Counted from the stretch's first letter, positions 12,601-25,537 are shown. The stretch is DNA of 64,000 nt from Crocodylus rhombifer (GCA_038503035.1 JAVSML010025175.1:248001-312000), one strand, 5' to 3'. Notes: a model not told the origin generated them from the letters alone. Made by a program: numbers and translations.

Positions 12601-13696
12601 AAGATGATCCTCCAATTATTAGGTTTCATATATGGAAAATTATTATTTTTTAAAGATCTCCATGTGTAGCATCTAAGTATTGTGGGTGGGGGTTATTTTG
12701 TATTTGGGTAAATTTGATAGACTGGTTGGCATTTGCCCTTACACCTACCTTGGTTGTGCTCCCTTCCACTGGCCCACTCATTGCATTATTCATGAGTTAG
12801 AAAACAAAAGTTCCCTGTATATCTCAGTTTTCCCTTGTTCATCTCCCAGCCAAAATTTGATCATTCCTCCTTCTAGAAGAAGGGCAGCATAAGCAAGACA
12901 GAATCCAGCAAACATTACACACATACAATAATTAAGAAAGTAACCAAGGGCCTATATACCTGACCCAAGATCCCAGAAAAAAAGAGAGACAAGTCCCTGC
13001 CATGAACTGACATCATCTCAACACATTGGGCTCCCAGTGACAGGATTCTTGGCAAGGCCAATAAGATTCCTGGTAGCAGAATGATTACAGCTTCCGATGG
13101 CCTTGTTATAGAAACAAGAGGAGGGAGAGTTGAAGTTGCACATGTTTTATGCCAAGAACAGCAGGAGTATGCCACAGAAAACTGATAGTCTTTTCAGGAT
13201 TTGTCTAGCAATTTTCATCGGCTTTCAGTCCCAAGTCCTTTCTCAAATGGACCTGGGTCTCTGTCTCAGCTAACATAATAGGAAGCTCACATTATCCTTA
13301 TAAAAACATGTCAGTCATTGACCTTCCCTTCTTGCTGTCATTGTAGAATGCCTCTGGAAGCTTAGAAGGGGAGAAGGGCTGTTTGTGCTTCATCTTCAGA
13401 GATAACAAAAAGTTGAGAAAGTTTTTGGAGAACAGGGGAGTGTGGGAGAAGGGAGTAAGTGTGCTGCAGAAGCCAGATTTCATAAGAGGAGTGATGCGGT
13501 GTAGGTCAGTGGAGTGCAACTTTGGCCCAAGCAATAGAAACACCATCTGAAGTCAAGAACTAACACTGGGGCTATGTGAAACCAAAACATAGAATGGGCA
13601 CTTTGGACAGTTGGCTGAAACAGGTTTGAACATGGGTTGAATTCTGACCACATCCAAGACAAGTTGCAGATACCACCAGGCCACTGCATCTTAAAG
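12601..13696. other. No recognisable feature
   Basis: Unique-looking intergenic sequence without supported exons. Confidence 0.55.
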
Positions 13697-14066
13697 CAGG
13701 GGTTGTCAACAGCTGGTACATGTACCCCCAGGAATACTTGGAAAGGGGCTAGAGGATATGCATGGGTGCGCAGGGATGGAGCGCCACTGCCACCTCCCAG
13801 GATCAGGGCAGTGGGGGCGGGGGAACAAAGGTAGCCGCTCCCCTCTGCAGGCTGCATAGGCACCACCCAGCCAGCTGGATGCGCAGGGGTCGGGGGGGGA
13901 GCTTGCATGCAGCAGCCGCTGCCATCCACCACCCCATGCTGCCACGTGCAAGCCTCTCCTGCTCTGCATCTGGCCACCACCACCCCCGCCTGTCCCTCCC
14001 CCCCCCCAGTCCTCCAGAACTGTACCCAGAAGGGGTACACTCCTTTAAAAAGGTTGAAACCCCCTG
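13697..14066 (+). mobile_element. Non-autonomous hAT-type element (370 bases)
   Basis: Ends CAGGGGTTGTCAACAGC and (reverse) CAGGGGGTTTCAACC, flanked by TCTTAAAG (13689-13696) and GCTTAAAG (14067-14074), 7 of 8 identical. The interior is GC-rich with GTACATGTACCCCCAGG near the left end. Same family as 37327-37604 and 61456-62547. Confidence 0.85.
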
Positions 14067-15339
14067 GCTTAAAGCAATCAGAAAATTAGTTGTTTTGACT
14101 TGGCTGTGAATAATCACATTTTACATGTTGGTTTATTCACCCTGAAACTGATTGTAGCATGGGATGTAAACTAACAAGAGCTAAGTAAAAGAAAACATTT
14201 GTATAATGCTCACCAGCTCCCCTTCTACACACACACACACACACACACACACAAAGTTGCCAAGTGTCATGCTTTTGTAACCCAGAAGCTCATTATCAGC
14301 ATTGACCTTAATGGGAGAAATACATTTCCCTCAATTTTTAAATCTCATATTATAACCCCCTGTTTCTGCCAGTAAATAATTGCTTTTGATCTCAGCTCAC
14401 ATCGTGCTAGACTCCACACAGCACTTTTCACATTTGAGGCAGGGGTAAAACATTTTCCACAGCAGCAAGTTCTGTCATAACAACCTGGGATGCTTTATCA
14501 GAACACGCAAAATAATTTAATATGAATCAACAATGCCAAACTATTGGGTAGAAACAGAGTCTTTTAGTATGGTGTGGTAAAAGAAACAGGGTGTTCCAGA
14601 AAGCAAAGCTTCACAGCTGGGGTGCACTGGATGAAATTAGCTGGTGTCTGGGGAGTGGCAGGAGGCATGACTAGATCAGAGTGGAAGAGGAAGGTCAGCA
14701 GTGGATGCAAGTACCTTACAACTACTCCATGATTTGGCATTTGCAATTACCAAGCCAACAATGGATTTACATGTTGCCAGCTACAAAACAACGCAATAAA
14801 ACGTTTCTGTAATCTGGAGTTCTTAATCTCTTTAAAATAGCCCGCAAACTTTCCAGGCAGACAAGGCACATCCGCATGCGTAGTTTGAATGATTCAACAA
14901 CTTGCCAGCTGTATAATATAAGCTTTTGTAGGCTTTGGGCTCTTGCTGTGAGGCTATTATGTAAGCTGAAGTTGTACATACTTCATAGTTAATATATAAA
15001 ACAAGAAGTAATGATAAGAAAGGGGCCGGATGTCTGACATGCTCCGCTAAACCTTCAACAGGCATTAGTACCTGCCTGGTGATAGTGCAAACAGGCTAGT
15101 ACTGATCTTAAAACCACTCACAGGTGGAATCTTTTCAAAGACAGAAATTCAGCTCAGACCGACTTAAAACTTACCTTTAACTATGTATAAACTGCTCTTT
15201 TACAGAGTCCTTGTCCGTGTAATGCACTGAAAGACAGTCCTATTGGTTCATTGACTCCAGGCCCTTGTTGGCATCCCATTAGAGAAATGGCACTGCTGGC
15301 CTGCCACTTATGATCCCAACTTATGTAGCCTTTAGTCAT
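14067..15339. other. No recognisable gene; one CA microsatellite
   Basis: (AC)n at 14227-14253; otherwise A+T-rich unique-looking sequence. Confidence 0.6.
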
Positions 15340-15660
15340 GTTGGGCGCGTCCATACATGCAAGCATGTGCACTTTCAGCAGCTCAAATGGAAGCGGTGCA
15401 AATTTGAGCTGGAGCTTTTTGCTTCAGTGCACATGGTTGGACACGCACTTTGTTGTGGAGCACATTCTGCCACTTGGGGCAAAATAACCCTGCCTGGCTC
15501 CTCCCAGATATGCAGCCAGGGGGAGCTAGAGCCTGGGGCCAGTACCTGTGCTGTCCCCTGCAGTTTAAAAAGTGTCCTTGTGCTGTTCCCAGCAGTACAA
15601 AAAGCTGCTTTGGCAAGTAGCTCAGGGCTACTCACTCTCAGGAACTTCTGGGGCATAGCC
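15340..15660 (+). mobile_element. Interspersed repeat, family shared with 53510-53997
   Basis: It begins GGGCGCGTCCATACATGC and shares a series of words in order with the minus strand of the 53.5 kb copy. A GTGCATGCTTGTCTGGACAT word at about 17535-17554 is complementary to its start, so a larger element (15.3-17.56 kb) with inverted ends is possible. Non-coding. Confidence 0.4.
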
Positions 15661-17570
15661 AATTGGTACCTGGGGACACTACCCTTGTGCAAGCTGGACT
15701 GCTGAAGTAGCCTTGAGAGCTCCCTGCACCCTTTACCCACTGCAGCAGTCTGGCAGTGAGGGCTGCTGCCTGGCTGTGACCTGCTGCCACCTGCCAGGCC
15801 CAAAGGGGAAATGCACAGCCAGTAGAGGCATCTGCCCCTCCAGGCCAGCTGCCAGTGGGTGGTGGCTGCAGAGTTGCCTTCTGTCTGGCACTGCTGCCAT
15901 GTGTGCCCCCTGCCCGGCCATCTGGGCAGCTATTGCCTGGAAAATGTTGTGGGTGTGGTGGCCTGCTTTGAACTGTCAAAGCATATCCTCCTGGCCCCAT
16001 TTGGCCAGGAGGTCAGCCACAGCCAGCTGGGTCCAAGATGCCAGCTCTGAGCAGGCAGGGTCCTGCCACTGGCCTCCCTAGCAGGAATTCTGGTGTTTCC
16101 TATTAGAAAACTGAAAAATCCCTAATAAAAAAAATCCCAAAGTCACTCTGTAAAAAACCCCAAAATCCATGTTCCTCCACAAGTAAAACAAAAGACCACT
16201 ATAAAGACAGAAAGACAATAAGACAGAGACAATGATCAGATAGGCAATGTTTTATTGATATATCTACAGTGTTAAAGCAATGTGGAAGCCTACTAGTGTC
16301 TCTATCATAATAATAAAGTGAACTCTAAATACGTGTATTCATGAATTCATGAAACATGAATATATATTTTGTTGCCCTCCCACAGGGGCTATGGACCCAC
16401 ACAGGGGTTACGCCCCCCCAACAGGGGCTATGGCCCCCCACTAACAGGAATCAGCCCCCAAAAGTGGCCCCTGCAGGGGCTACCACCCCCCTGAAAGGCC
16501 CACATGCCCAACCCCAGTCCCCTGTTTGGTGCCCCACCTGGCCCCATCCCCCTCCAGCTGTTGCAGCCCTCCCAATGGCTGCCCCTCCCAGCCCCGCTCC
16601 CCCAAGCTCCCCAATAGCTGCCCAGCCCCTACTTGCAACCCCAGGCCCCCATGGCTGCCCCCGCAACCCCAGACACCATCACTTTAAAAACTAAAAAAAA
16701 AAAGAAGAAAAGAAAAAGAAAAGCCTCTACTTACCCTAGAAGTAGGGGCCAGGGGGTGGGGCTCCATGGCCTCCTGGAAGAGCCCCCCTGGGCAGCACAG
16801 GGCAGCAGGGGGCAGAAGTCCCTGGGCTGGGGTCACTGGGGCTGTCCCTCTGACCTGCACTATGCAGGTAGGGCCTCAGTGACCCTGACCGCAGCTGGAC
16901 TGCAGGTAAGTGACGGGGACGGGGACAGGGAGGGGTGTTGTTTGTTTTTCAACTATTAGGATGCTGGTGTGGGTGAGCAGGAATCAGGGGTCTTGGGGAG
17001 TTGAGGGGGATGGGGCCAGGCGGGGCAGGGATTGGAGGGTCTGGGGGGCAGACAGGGGGTGGGGCCAGGCAGAAAAGGGTTCAGGGGATTTGGGGGGGGA
17101 GGTCAGGGTGGGGACAGGAAGGGCAGAGCTGGAGGGGCTGGGGGAGTGTGCAGGGCCAGCAGGGGTCCCCCATAGTCCCCTCCCCCCTCTTCCAGCTCCC
17201 CCCCACCCCTTACTTATGCACTGGAGCCCTGGTGTTGAAGCAGCAGCCTGCCCTGCATGGGCAGGCCACATGCTTCAGCACCAGGGTGAGGGGCCAACCA
17301 CAGAGATGGTGTGGAAGCCAGAGCATCTCTGGGGAGGACCCAGCCTCTATTTGCCTCAGGGCACGATTCGGGACTGTGCCCGGCCACATTTTTAACTGTT
17401 TTTTTTAGACTGCTGGATATCCAGGGGTCTAATTATCTCCCAGCACTGCAAGTTTGCAGCACAGGGAACATTTTTTCATTCCCACACATGCCTCTTGCCC
17501 CATCTCACAGGGGTTTGAGACAGGGCAAGAGACATGTGCATGCTTGTCTGGACATACCTGCTGAGTCATA
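15661..17570. other. GC-rich, low-complexity block
   Basis: It contains a CAGGGGCTA(C/T)GGCCCCCC-type imperfect tandem (about 16383-16450), an A-rich AAAAGAAGAAAAG stretch (16684-16723), and a strongly G-rich plus strand at 16740-17160 with many GGGG runs. Long open frames here are proline- or glycine-rich chance products. No recognisable gene. Confidence 0.5.
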
Positions 17571-17805
17571 CAGGCAACCCACCCTTAACACAATTTCACT
17601 CAGCACTATTTCACTATAATGCTCATTTTAAATTGATACCTGATTTCATTTAGTGCTCAGTGATTTTTGCTATAACATTCGCAGTCACCATCTTGGGTCA
17701 TTAAAAAGATTTGTGGTTGCCATCTTGGGTTGTCAAATACTTTCAGTTTTGCTTAACACTTGGTTTTTCACGAACCAATTAAGAGCACTAAGCGGGGGTT
17801 GCCTG
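17571..17805. mobile_element. Tigger/pogo-type MITE (235 bases)
   Basis: Inverted ends CAGGCAACCC (17571) and GGGTTGCCTG (to 17805) are each flanked by TA (17569-17570, 17806-17807), the target used by Tc1/mariner-class elements. Interior words such as TTAACAC, TCAGCACTATTTCACTATA and its degraded counterparts fit a Tigger-like derivative. No transposase. Confidence 0.82.
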
Positions 17806-18230
17806 TACTTAAATCACACAAGTTATTCTGTAGGCAGTGGGGATAAGCAAGTGCCATTTTGAGTAACTATAGAATTTGACCCTACATCATTTATTTCACT
17901 ACATATACATTGCACAAACAGTGGAATAGACCCTCAACTAGTCAAAATTTGTGCAACATAATTGACTTGGAAGGGACTACACTGATTTATAGCAAGTGAG
18001 TATCTAACCTAGAGTATCTACATTGTCACATACAAATATCAAGAGGATAAATTCTCTTTACTCCTAAAAGACTTTATGTCCCACATGGTGATTTATCTCA
18101 TACAAAAATTCCTTGTTGCATTTACTCCTTTTTCCTGCCATGTGTATGTGAAATAAGCCAGTGATTGAAGATGATGGCATTCATTCATCAACCCATGCTG
18201 GAGAAAGCAAATTTTAACTGTCTTGCTAAT
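17806..18230. other. No recognisable feature
   Basis: A+T-rich spacer between the MITE and the CR1. Confidence 0.6.
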
Positions 18231-20209
18231 AATTCATAGAATCATAGAAGTCGGGTCGGAAGGGACTTTGTAGATCTTCAAGTCCAAAGCCCTGCCTGGG
18301 CAGGAGAAAAAACTGGGCTCAAATGATTCCAGCTAGGTAGGCATCAAGCCTCCTCTTAAAGACCCCCACGGTAGGTTCCAGATCCTAGCTGCCCTGACTG
18401 TAAAGTAGTTCTTGTGGATGTCAAATCTAAACCTACTGACCAACAACTTGTGGCCGTTATTCCTTGTTATGCCAGGGGGCACTAGGGGAAACAAGGTCTC
18501 TCCCAAACCCTTCTGGGTCCCCCCTAGTGAGTTTATAGACAGTCACCAGGTCCCCCCTCAGCCTTCTCTTGTGAAGGCTGAACAGATTCAGGTCCCACAG
18601 TCTCTCGTAGGGTCTGCCATGTTGTCCCTGGATCATGCTGGTGGCCTTCCTCTGGACCCTCTCAATGTTGTCCACATCCCTCCTGAAGTGGGGCGCACAG
18701 AACTGGACACAGTACTCCAGCTGTGGCCTGACCAATGTTGCATAGAAGGGGAGGATCACCTCCTTGGCACTGCTTGAGATGCATCTGTGGATGCACAACA
18801 AGGTCCAGTTAGCCTTGCCAACCGTGACCTCGCATTGTCAACCCATGTTCATCTTTGAGTCAATAATGACTCCAAGATCCCCTTCTGCCTCTGTGCTCTC
18901 AAGAAGGGAGTTTCCCAGCTTATAAGCGTGCTGCTGGTTACTACTGCCAACGTGCAGCACCCTGCACTTATCAGTATTGAAGTGCATCCTGTTTTTGTTA
19001 GCCCACCCCTGTAACCTATCCAGGTCTTGCTGCAGTCTTTCCCTCCCTACTAGCATGCTCACCTCACCCCAAATTTTGGTATCATCAGCAAATTTAAACA
19101 GGTTGCTTTTTACCCCATCGTCCAAATCACTGATAAAGAAATTGAACAGTGCGGGCCCAAGGACCGAGCCCTGGGGGACTCCGCTGCCCACTTCCCCCCA
19201 GGTCGAATATGACCCATCCACCACCACTCTCTGAGTGCAACCCTTCAGCCAATCTGCAATCCATCTGACTGTGTAGGCCTCAATGCCACAGTTGCCCAAT
19301 TTTTTAATGAGGATGGGATGGGAGACGGTGTCAAAGGCCTTGCTGAAGTCCAGAAAGACTACATCCACAGCAACACCTGCATCCAATGCTTTTGTGACCT
19401 GATCAGAAAAGGCAATCAGGTTGGTCTGACATGACCTGTTCCTAATGAAACCGTGCTGGTTGCCCTTGAGCATCATCTCTGAGGCCGGCCCATTGCAGTT
19501 GTGCTCCATGATGAACTTCTCAAAGAGTTTCCCTAGGATTGAGGTAAGACTGATGGGCCTATAGTTGCCTGTGTCCTCCTTCCTCCCTTTTTTAAAGATG
19601 GGGACCATGTTGGCTATCTTCCAATCATCTGGCACCTGGCCCGAGCACCACGAGCTCTTGTAAAGCTCATAAAGCCGTGCCAAGGGCCCTGCAATAACCC
19701 CTGCTAGCTCCCTCAACCCACTGGGGTGGAGAGCATCTGGACCCGCTGACTTGAACGCGTCCAGCCCCTCCAGAAGCTCTCTAACCCAGTCCTCCCCAGC
19801 CTGAGGTCTGGAGGCGTTCCCCTCAAGTCCATCTGGCATCACAGTGGGGAAGTCCCGGTCCCTGCCCAAGAAAACAGGGGTGAAGAATTGGTTAAAGAGG
19901 TCTGCCTTCTCCTCTGGCGCAACCACCAGATTGCCCAGAGGATCTTGCAGGGGCCCCACATTTCCTGGTGCTTTCTTCATCCTCCCTATATATTTGAAAA
20001 AGGACTTTTTGTTATCTTTGACTTTGGAGGCAAGTCCTAGCTCTATGTCCGCCTTAGCTTTCCTGACAGCCCCCCTACAGGCCCGAGCAGAGGAGGTATA
20101 CTCCTCTTTGGAGATAGCACCCCCCCTTCCACTGGGTGTATGCTGCCTTTTTGGCAATCAGGCATTCCTGGATGCCTTTAGTGAGCCGGGGGGCTTTCGG
20201 GCACTCCTG
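18231..20209 (-). mobile_element. CR1 LINE, 5'-truncated, 2.0 kb
   Basis: On the minus strand it runs from the end of the endonuclease-RT linker through RT to the 3' UTR, ending GACTTCTATGATTCTATGAATT at its 3' end (left side). It is truncated at 20209 near CGGACAGGAGTGCCCGAAAG. It is strongly similar over its whole length to 57546-59750 in the opposite orientation. Confidence 0.95.
18838..20157 (-). pseudogene. CR1 reverse transcriptase, 439-codon open segment
   Basis: This is the RT part of CR1 ORF2. Motifs in order: KSFFKYIGRMKKAPGN, YRPISLTSILGKLFEK, GFIRNRSCQTNLIAFSD, VFLDFSKAFDTVSH (motif A), PQGSVLGPALFNFFISDL (motif B) and LFKFADDTKIWGE (motif C, catalytic aspartates kept). It ends DLGVIIDSKMNMG at a premature TAA. 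The frame resumes at 18457-18801 (HRCISSSAKEVILPFYATLV...), so a small frameshift separates the two. It lacks the endonuclease domain and a start, and is dead as a complete element. Confidence 0.95.
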
Positions 20210-20730
20210 TCCGAAATAATAATTGAATTAATACTCAGCATCTGGCCAGAAGCTTCTGTCCTCCTCAGAAATTGATTACAACATTGCTTGTGCACACACT
20301 AAATTATGTAGTGCACTACACTTTACCCTGCAGCACTAGAAAAGCAGTAATGTACCCACCATAATTTAGTAATGTTTCAGAAAGGTAGAGTGTGAGGGGA
20401 TAATGGGGACAGGGGAGATTTAGAATAAATGAAGGTTTCTCTCATTTATTGTCAGCACAGACGAGTGGATGCCGGTCTAGCATAACCCTTTTTGGCACTC
20501 AGTTTGTCAGGGGAAGGGATGCACCAGAGTCCAGGACAGGCTCTCATACCCCCTGTAGTCTGTCTTCCTATTTACTTTTACCCTTAAAGTTCCTTTCTCA
20601 ATTTGTTTCTTTCTGGCCCATCAGGATTATTTTGGACACAGGTATATACCTGGATTGCAAGCAGTTTAGAGCAGGAACCATTTTTTGGCTACATATTTGT
20701 GCTCAGGAAAATGGAAACTAGGAAGAGATA
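20210..20730. other. No recognisable feature
   Basis: Spacer between two CR1 elements. Confidence 0.55.
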
Positions 20731-22720
20731 GGATCCACCTGATGAAGAGAGGGAAGAGCACCTTCACAGACAGCCTTGCTAACCTAGTGAGGAGTGTTTT
20801 AAATTAGGTATACTGGAAGATGGAGACCAAAGCTCTGAAGTAAGTGGAGAAGTGGGGGACCTGGAGGAAGCAGAAGCAGGAGAGGGCAACATGGGAGGTC
20901 TCCTCATTCTTTCTGAGAAATCAGGGCAATCAGCTAGTTATCTTAGGTGCCTATACATGAATGCACAGAGCCTGGGAAACAAGTAGGAAGAATTGGTAGT
21001 CCTCACCAGTCAAGGAACTATGATGTGATTGAAATAACAGACTTGGTGGGATAGCTTGCATTACTGGAGCACTGTCATGGATGGGCACAAACTGTTCAGG
21101 AAGGACAGGCAGGAGAGAAGAAATGGAGTTGTGGTGTATGTAAAGGAGCCACATGATTGGAGATAGGCCTGTTGAAAGTCTCTGGGTTAAGTTCAGAGGG
21201 GAGAGCAACAAGGGTGATGTTGTGGTTGGTGTGTGGTCTAGAACAGGCGGTTTCAACCAGGAGTACATGTACCACTGGGGGTACTTGGGATGGTCTCAGG
21301 AGGTACTTCCGACGCTGTCATGCTCACCCATTGGCTGTAAGAGACACCGCCCCTCCCCCCTAGTCACTGATCAGCCACCAGAAGGGGGACTCCTTCCTTC
21401 TCATCCAGCCGCCAGGGGTACACTGACCCAAAAATGTTGAAAACCCCTGCTATAGACCACCAAAGAGGATGAGGTAGATGAGACTTTCTTCAGACAACTA
21501 GTAGAAGTTTCCAGATCACAGGCCCTGGTTCTCAAGGGGGACTTCAATCACCCTGACACCTGCTGGGAGGGCAATACAGCAGAGCGCAGACAATCCAGGA
21601 AGTTTTTGGAGAGTGTTGGCAATAACTTCCTAGTGGAAGTGTTGGAGCGGCCAACTAGAGTCTGTGCTCTTTTTCACCTGCTGCTCACAAACAGGGAAGA
21701 ATTGGTGAGGGATGTAGAAGTGGATGGCATGTTAGGCAGCAGTGACCACAAGATGATTGCATTCAGCATCCTGGCAAAAGGAAGAAAGGAGAGGGGCAAA
21801 CTATGGACCCTGGACTTCAGAAAAGCAGACTTTGACTTGTTCAGGGAACTAATGGGCAAGATCCCCTGGGAGGCCAGGCTGAATGAAGGAGAGAAGATTC
21901 CAGGAAAGCTGCTTATATTTTAAAGAAGTCTGACTGAGGGTGCAGAAACAAACTATCCTGTTGTGCAGGAAGAATAGCAAATGTGGCAAGCAACCAGTTT
22001 GGCTTAGCAGAGAACTCGTTAGTGACCTTAAAGAGTTTCAGTACTTTTAGTGACACAAAAAGAAGCTTATAAGAAGTGGAAACTTGGACAAACAACTTGG
22101 GAGGAGTATAAGAGCATTGCTTGGGCATTCAAGAATAAAGTCAGGAAGGCCAAAGCACAATTGGAGTTGCAGCTAGCAAGGGATGCAAGGGTAACAAGGA
22201 GGGTTTCTACAAGTATGGAAAAGGCTGAAGTACTCAGTCTTCACAGGCAAGGTCAGCTCCCAGGCTACTGCATGAGGCAGCACAGTTTGGGGAGGAGGTG
22301 AGTAGCCGACAGTGATGAAAAAGCAGGGTTGGAACTACTGAGAAAAGCTGGACATGTACAAGTCCAAGGGTGCTGAGAGAGTTTGCTGATGTGATTGCAG
22401 AGTCACTGGCCATTATCTCTGAAAAGTCATGGTGATCAGGGGAGGTCCTGAATGACTGGAAAAGGGCAAAGATAATGCCCTTCTTTAAGAAGCGGTAGGA
22501 CGATCCAAGGAACTACAAACCAGTCAGCCTCACCTCAGTCCTTGGAAAAATCATGGAGCAGGTCCTCAAAGAATCCATTTCTAAGTACATAGAGGAGAAA
22601 AAGGTGATTAGGAACAGGCAGCAAGGATTCATCAAGGGCAAGTCATGCCTGACCAACATGATTGCCTTCTATGATGAGATATCTGGCTCTGTGAATGTGG
22701 GAAAAACAGTGGACATAATA
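20731..22720 (+). mobile_element. Old CR1 LINE, 5' portion (interrupted)
   Basis: It starts near GGATCCACCTGATGAAGAG, the CR1 5' leader style (GAGCACCTTCACAGACAG, CTAACCTAGTGAGGAG), then degenerate endonuclease (LRCLYMNAQSLGNK, with many stops). At 21606-21923 an open segment reads as the endonuclease C-terminal part with the SSDHKMIAFSI motif, and 22050-22301 is the linker before RT. The RT begins with stops and frame breaks and stops at VGKTVDII where another CR1 has inserted. A hAT element sits inside at 21244-21449. The sequence continues at 25578. Confidence 0.9.
21244..21449 (+). mobile_element. Short hAT-type element inside the old CR1
   Basis: Ends CAGGCGGTTTCAACC and (reverse) CAGGGGTTTTCAACA; flanks GTCTAGAA (21236-21243) and CTATAGAC (21450-21457) agree at 5 of 8 positions, including the core TnTAGA preferred by hAT transposases. 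The interior has GTACATGTACCACTGGGGGTAC as in the 13.7 kb copy. It splits the CR1 endonuclease reading frame. Confidence 0.78.
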
Positions 22721-22996
22721 TAGTTTCATAGTTTCTAGGGTCGGAAGGGACCTGAGAAGATCATCTAGTCCGACCCCCTGCCATGGCAGGAAAGAATACT
22801 GGGGTGAAACGACCCCAGCAAGATGTTCACCTAACCTCCTCTTAAACACCCCCAGGGTAGGAGCCTGCACCACTTCTCTTGGAAGCTGGTTCCAGACCCT
22901 AGCCGCCCTGACTGTGAAGTAGCTCCTCCTGATATCTAACCTAAACCTACCCTCTGCCAGCTTGTGACTGTTATTCCTGGTCACTGCTGGTGGTGC

Positions 22997-25201
22997 TCAG
23001 GGGAACAGGGACTCCCCCAATGCCTGCTGGTCCCCCCTGACTAGTTTATAACAGGCCACTAGATCCCCCCTCAGCCTTCTCTTTCGGAGGCTGAACAGGT
23101 TCAGGTCCTGTAGCCTCTCCTCATAGGGCCTGCCCTGCTGTCCCCAGTCATGAGGATGGCCCTCCTCTGGACCCTCTCCATGCTGTCGACATCCCTCTTG
23201 AAGTGTGGCGCCCAGAACTGGATGCAGTACTCCAGCTGCGGCCTGACCAGTGCCACAGAGGGGAAGGATCACCTCCTTGGACCTGCTCGAGATGCATCTG
23301 TGGATGCATGAAAAGGTGCAGTTGGCCTTCCTGACTGCCTCCCCACACTGCTGGCCCACGTTCATCTTGGAGTCAATGATGACCCCCAGATCCCTTTCGG
23401 CCTCCGTGCTGACAAGAGGGGAGTTCCCTAACCTGTAGGTATGGTGCCGGTTGTTCCTCCCAAGGTGCATCACCTTGCACTTGTCTGTGTTGAAACCCAT
23501 CCTATTCTCGTCCGCCCACCCTTGTAACCTGTCTAGGTCTGATTGTAGCCTGTTGCATCCTTCTAGTGTGCCCACGTCCCCCCACATCTTAGTGTCATCA
23601 GCAAATTTGAACAGGGTGCTTTTTATCCCCTCGTCCAAATCACTGATGAAGATGTTGAATGGTGCGGGCCCAAGGACCGAGTCCTGCGGAACCCCACTGC
23701 CCACGTCCTTCCAGGTTGAGAAGGACCCATCCACTACCACCCTCTGGGTGCGGCCCTCCGGCCAGTTGGCAACCCATTTGACTGTGTGGGTGTCTACACC
23801 ACAGCCCCCCAGTTTCTTAATGAGAACGGGGTGAGAGACAGTGTCAAAAGCCTTCCGGAAGTCCACGAAGACTATATCCACTGCTACCCCTGCATCTAAT
23901 GATCTGGTGATCTGATCGTAAAAGGCTACCAGATTGGTCTGACAGGACCTGCCACTGATGAACCCGTGTTGGTTGCCCCTAAGCACGCAGTCCCCTGCTG
24001 GCCCCTCCTGGATGTGTGCCAGCATAAGTTTCTCAAACAGTTTGCCTAGGATCGAGGTAAGACTAACTGGCCTATAGTTTCCCAGGTCCTCCTTCCTCCC
24101 TTTTTCGAAAATGGGAACCACGTTGGCCCCCTTCCAGTCCTCCAGTACCTCACCAGAGCACCACGAGTGCTCGTAAAGCCGTGCCAGGGGTCTTGTAATG
24201 ACCTCGGCCAGTTCCTTTAGAACTCTAGGGTGGAGATCATCCAGACTGGCTGACTTGAATACGTCCAACCCCTCCAGAAGCTCCCTAACTAAATCCTTGC
24301 TAACCCGTGGCCCAGGTGTGCCTCCCCTGGGGCCCGAGCAGGGCCCAGCAGGGAGGTGGCTGTTCTGGTCCCTACTTAGGAAGACGGAGGCAAAGAAATC
24401 GTTAAACATGTCAGCTTTGCTGTCTGGAGTGACGACCAAATTTCCCATGGCGTCCTGCAAGGGCCCCGCATTACCCGGGACCTTCTTTTTACCCCCTATG
24501 TATTTAAAAAAGGACTTCTTATTGTCCTTAATCTGGGAAGCTAGTCCCAGTTCCATCTCTGCCTTGGCCTTCCTAACTACCCCCCTACATCCCCGAGCAA
24601 CTGCAGAATAGTCTTCCCTGGAGATGACCCCTTCTTTCCATTGGGTATACACCTCCTTTTTAGCAAGGAGACATTCCCAGATGCTTTTGGTGAGCCATGG
24701 AGGCTTGTGTGCTCTCCTGCTCCCTTTGATCCTTGTTGGGATTACCTTCCTTTGGGCTTGGAGGATCATCTCCTTAAGGAGCGACCACTGTCCTTGGACA
24801 CCTGGCTCCCCTCCCCTCTGGGACCTCAGCGCTTCTCCAACTATCCTCCTTAGCTCGTTGAAGTCTGCCCTCCTAAAATCTAGGGCCGCTGCCTTACTGC
24901 ATGCCTTTGCCACCTTGCGCTGGATGGTGAATTCCAGCGGGCAATGATTGCTGTCGCCCAGGTGGTTGAGCACCCGCAGCCCCCTCACCAGGTCATCACC
25001 CATGGCCAGCACTAGGTCCAACAAGGCATCTCCCCTGGTGGGGCTGTGCACCTCCTGGGTTAGATGGAGGTCCTGCACTCCAGCCAAGAACCTACGTGAG
25101 TGTTCAGACCTGGCTGACTCTTCTTCCCAGATGTCTGGGAAGTTCAGGTCCCCCATGACTACCACATCCTTAGCCTTCACTACCTCTGTGAGCTGACCCA
25201 A
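22997..25201 (-). pseudogene. CR1 ORF2, endonuclease C-terminus and reverse transcriptase (734 codons)
   Basis: Motifs in order: VVVMGDLNFPDI (endonuclease aspartate-asparagine motif), GDSNHCPLEF (SDH-equivalent, with H kept), KSFFKYIGGKKKVPGN, YRPVSLTSILGKLFEKLM, VFVDFRKAFDTVSH (RT motif A), VPQDSVLGPAPF (motif B, with G-to-D and L-to-P changes), LFKFADDTKMWGD (motif C intact). The C-terminal [15 protein letters not shown] is followed by a local frame disturbance and resumes, ending at ESLFP. The final FRLDIRRSYFTVRAARVWNQ part is in another frame (22643-22984). It is the best preserved ORF in the window but not functional. Confidence 0.95.
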
Positions 25202-25225
25202 GAATTCCTGGTCAAGCTCTTCTCC

Positions 25226-25537
25226 CTAGTTGGGAGGTCTGTAGTAGACTCCCACCATTAAGTCTCTTTCACCTTGACTGCCTTGTACTCTAATCCAAAG
25301 CACTTCAGAGTGCCCCTCCCCTGACTCCTTGCTAATTGACGAGGATGTGTATTCCTCCTTAATATAGAGTGCCATGCCCCCACCTCTGTTTCCTATCCTG
25401 TCCCTCCTGTACAGCCTATAGCCCTTGACATTCACCACCCAATCATGCGCTGCGTCCCACCACGTTTCCGTAATCCTCACTATGTCCGGGCTGGTGTCAG
25501 CCAGCAGAAGGGTGAGTTCCTCCTGCTTGTTACCCAT
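25226..25537 (-). pseudogene. CR1 ORF2, N-terminal endonuclease segment
   Basis: It encodes MGNKQEELTLLLADTSPDIV, then ITETWWDAAHDW (the catalytic-glutamate ETWWD motif of AP-type endonucleases), GYRLYRRDR, RGGGMALYIKEEY and GVYYRPPN. A single in-frame TAG follows PPN, after which the same frame continues as GEELDQEFLGQL into the next segment. So one nonsense codon separates it from the 734-codon segment. Confidence 0.93.

Noticed and set aside
15310..17408. Many open frames over 100 codons
   Set aside because: Low-complexity, cysteine/proline- or glycine-rich translations of GC-rich repeats; mutually overlapping on both strands.
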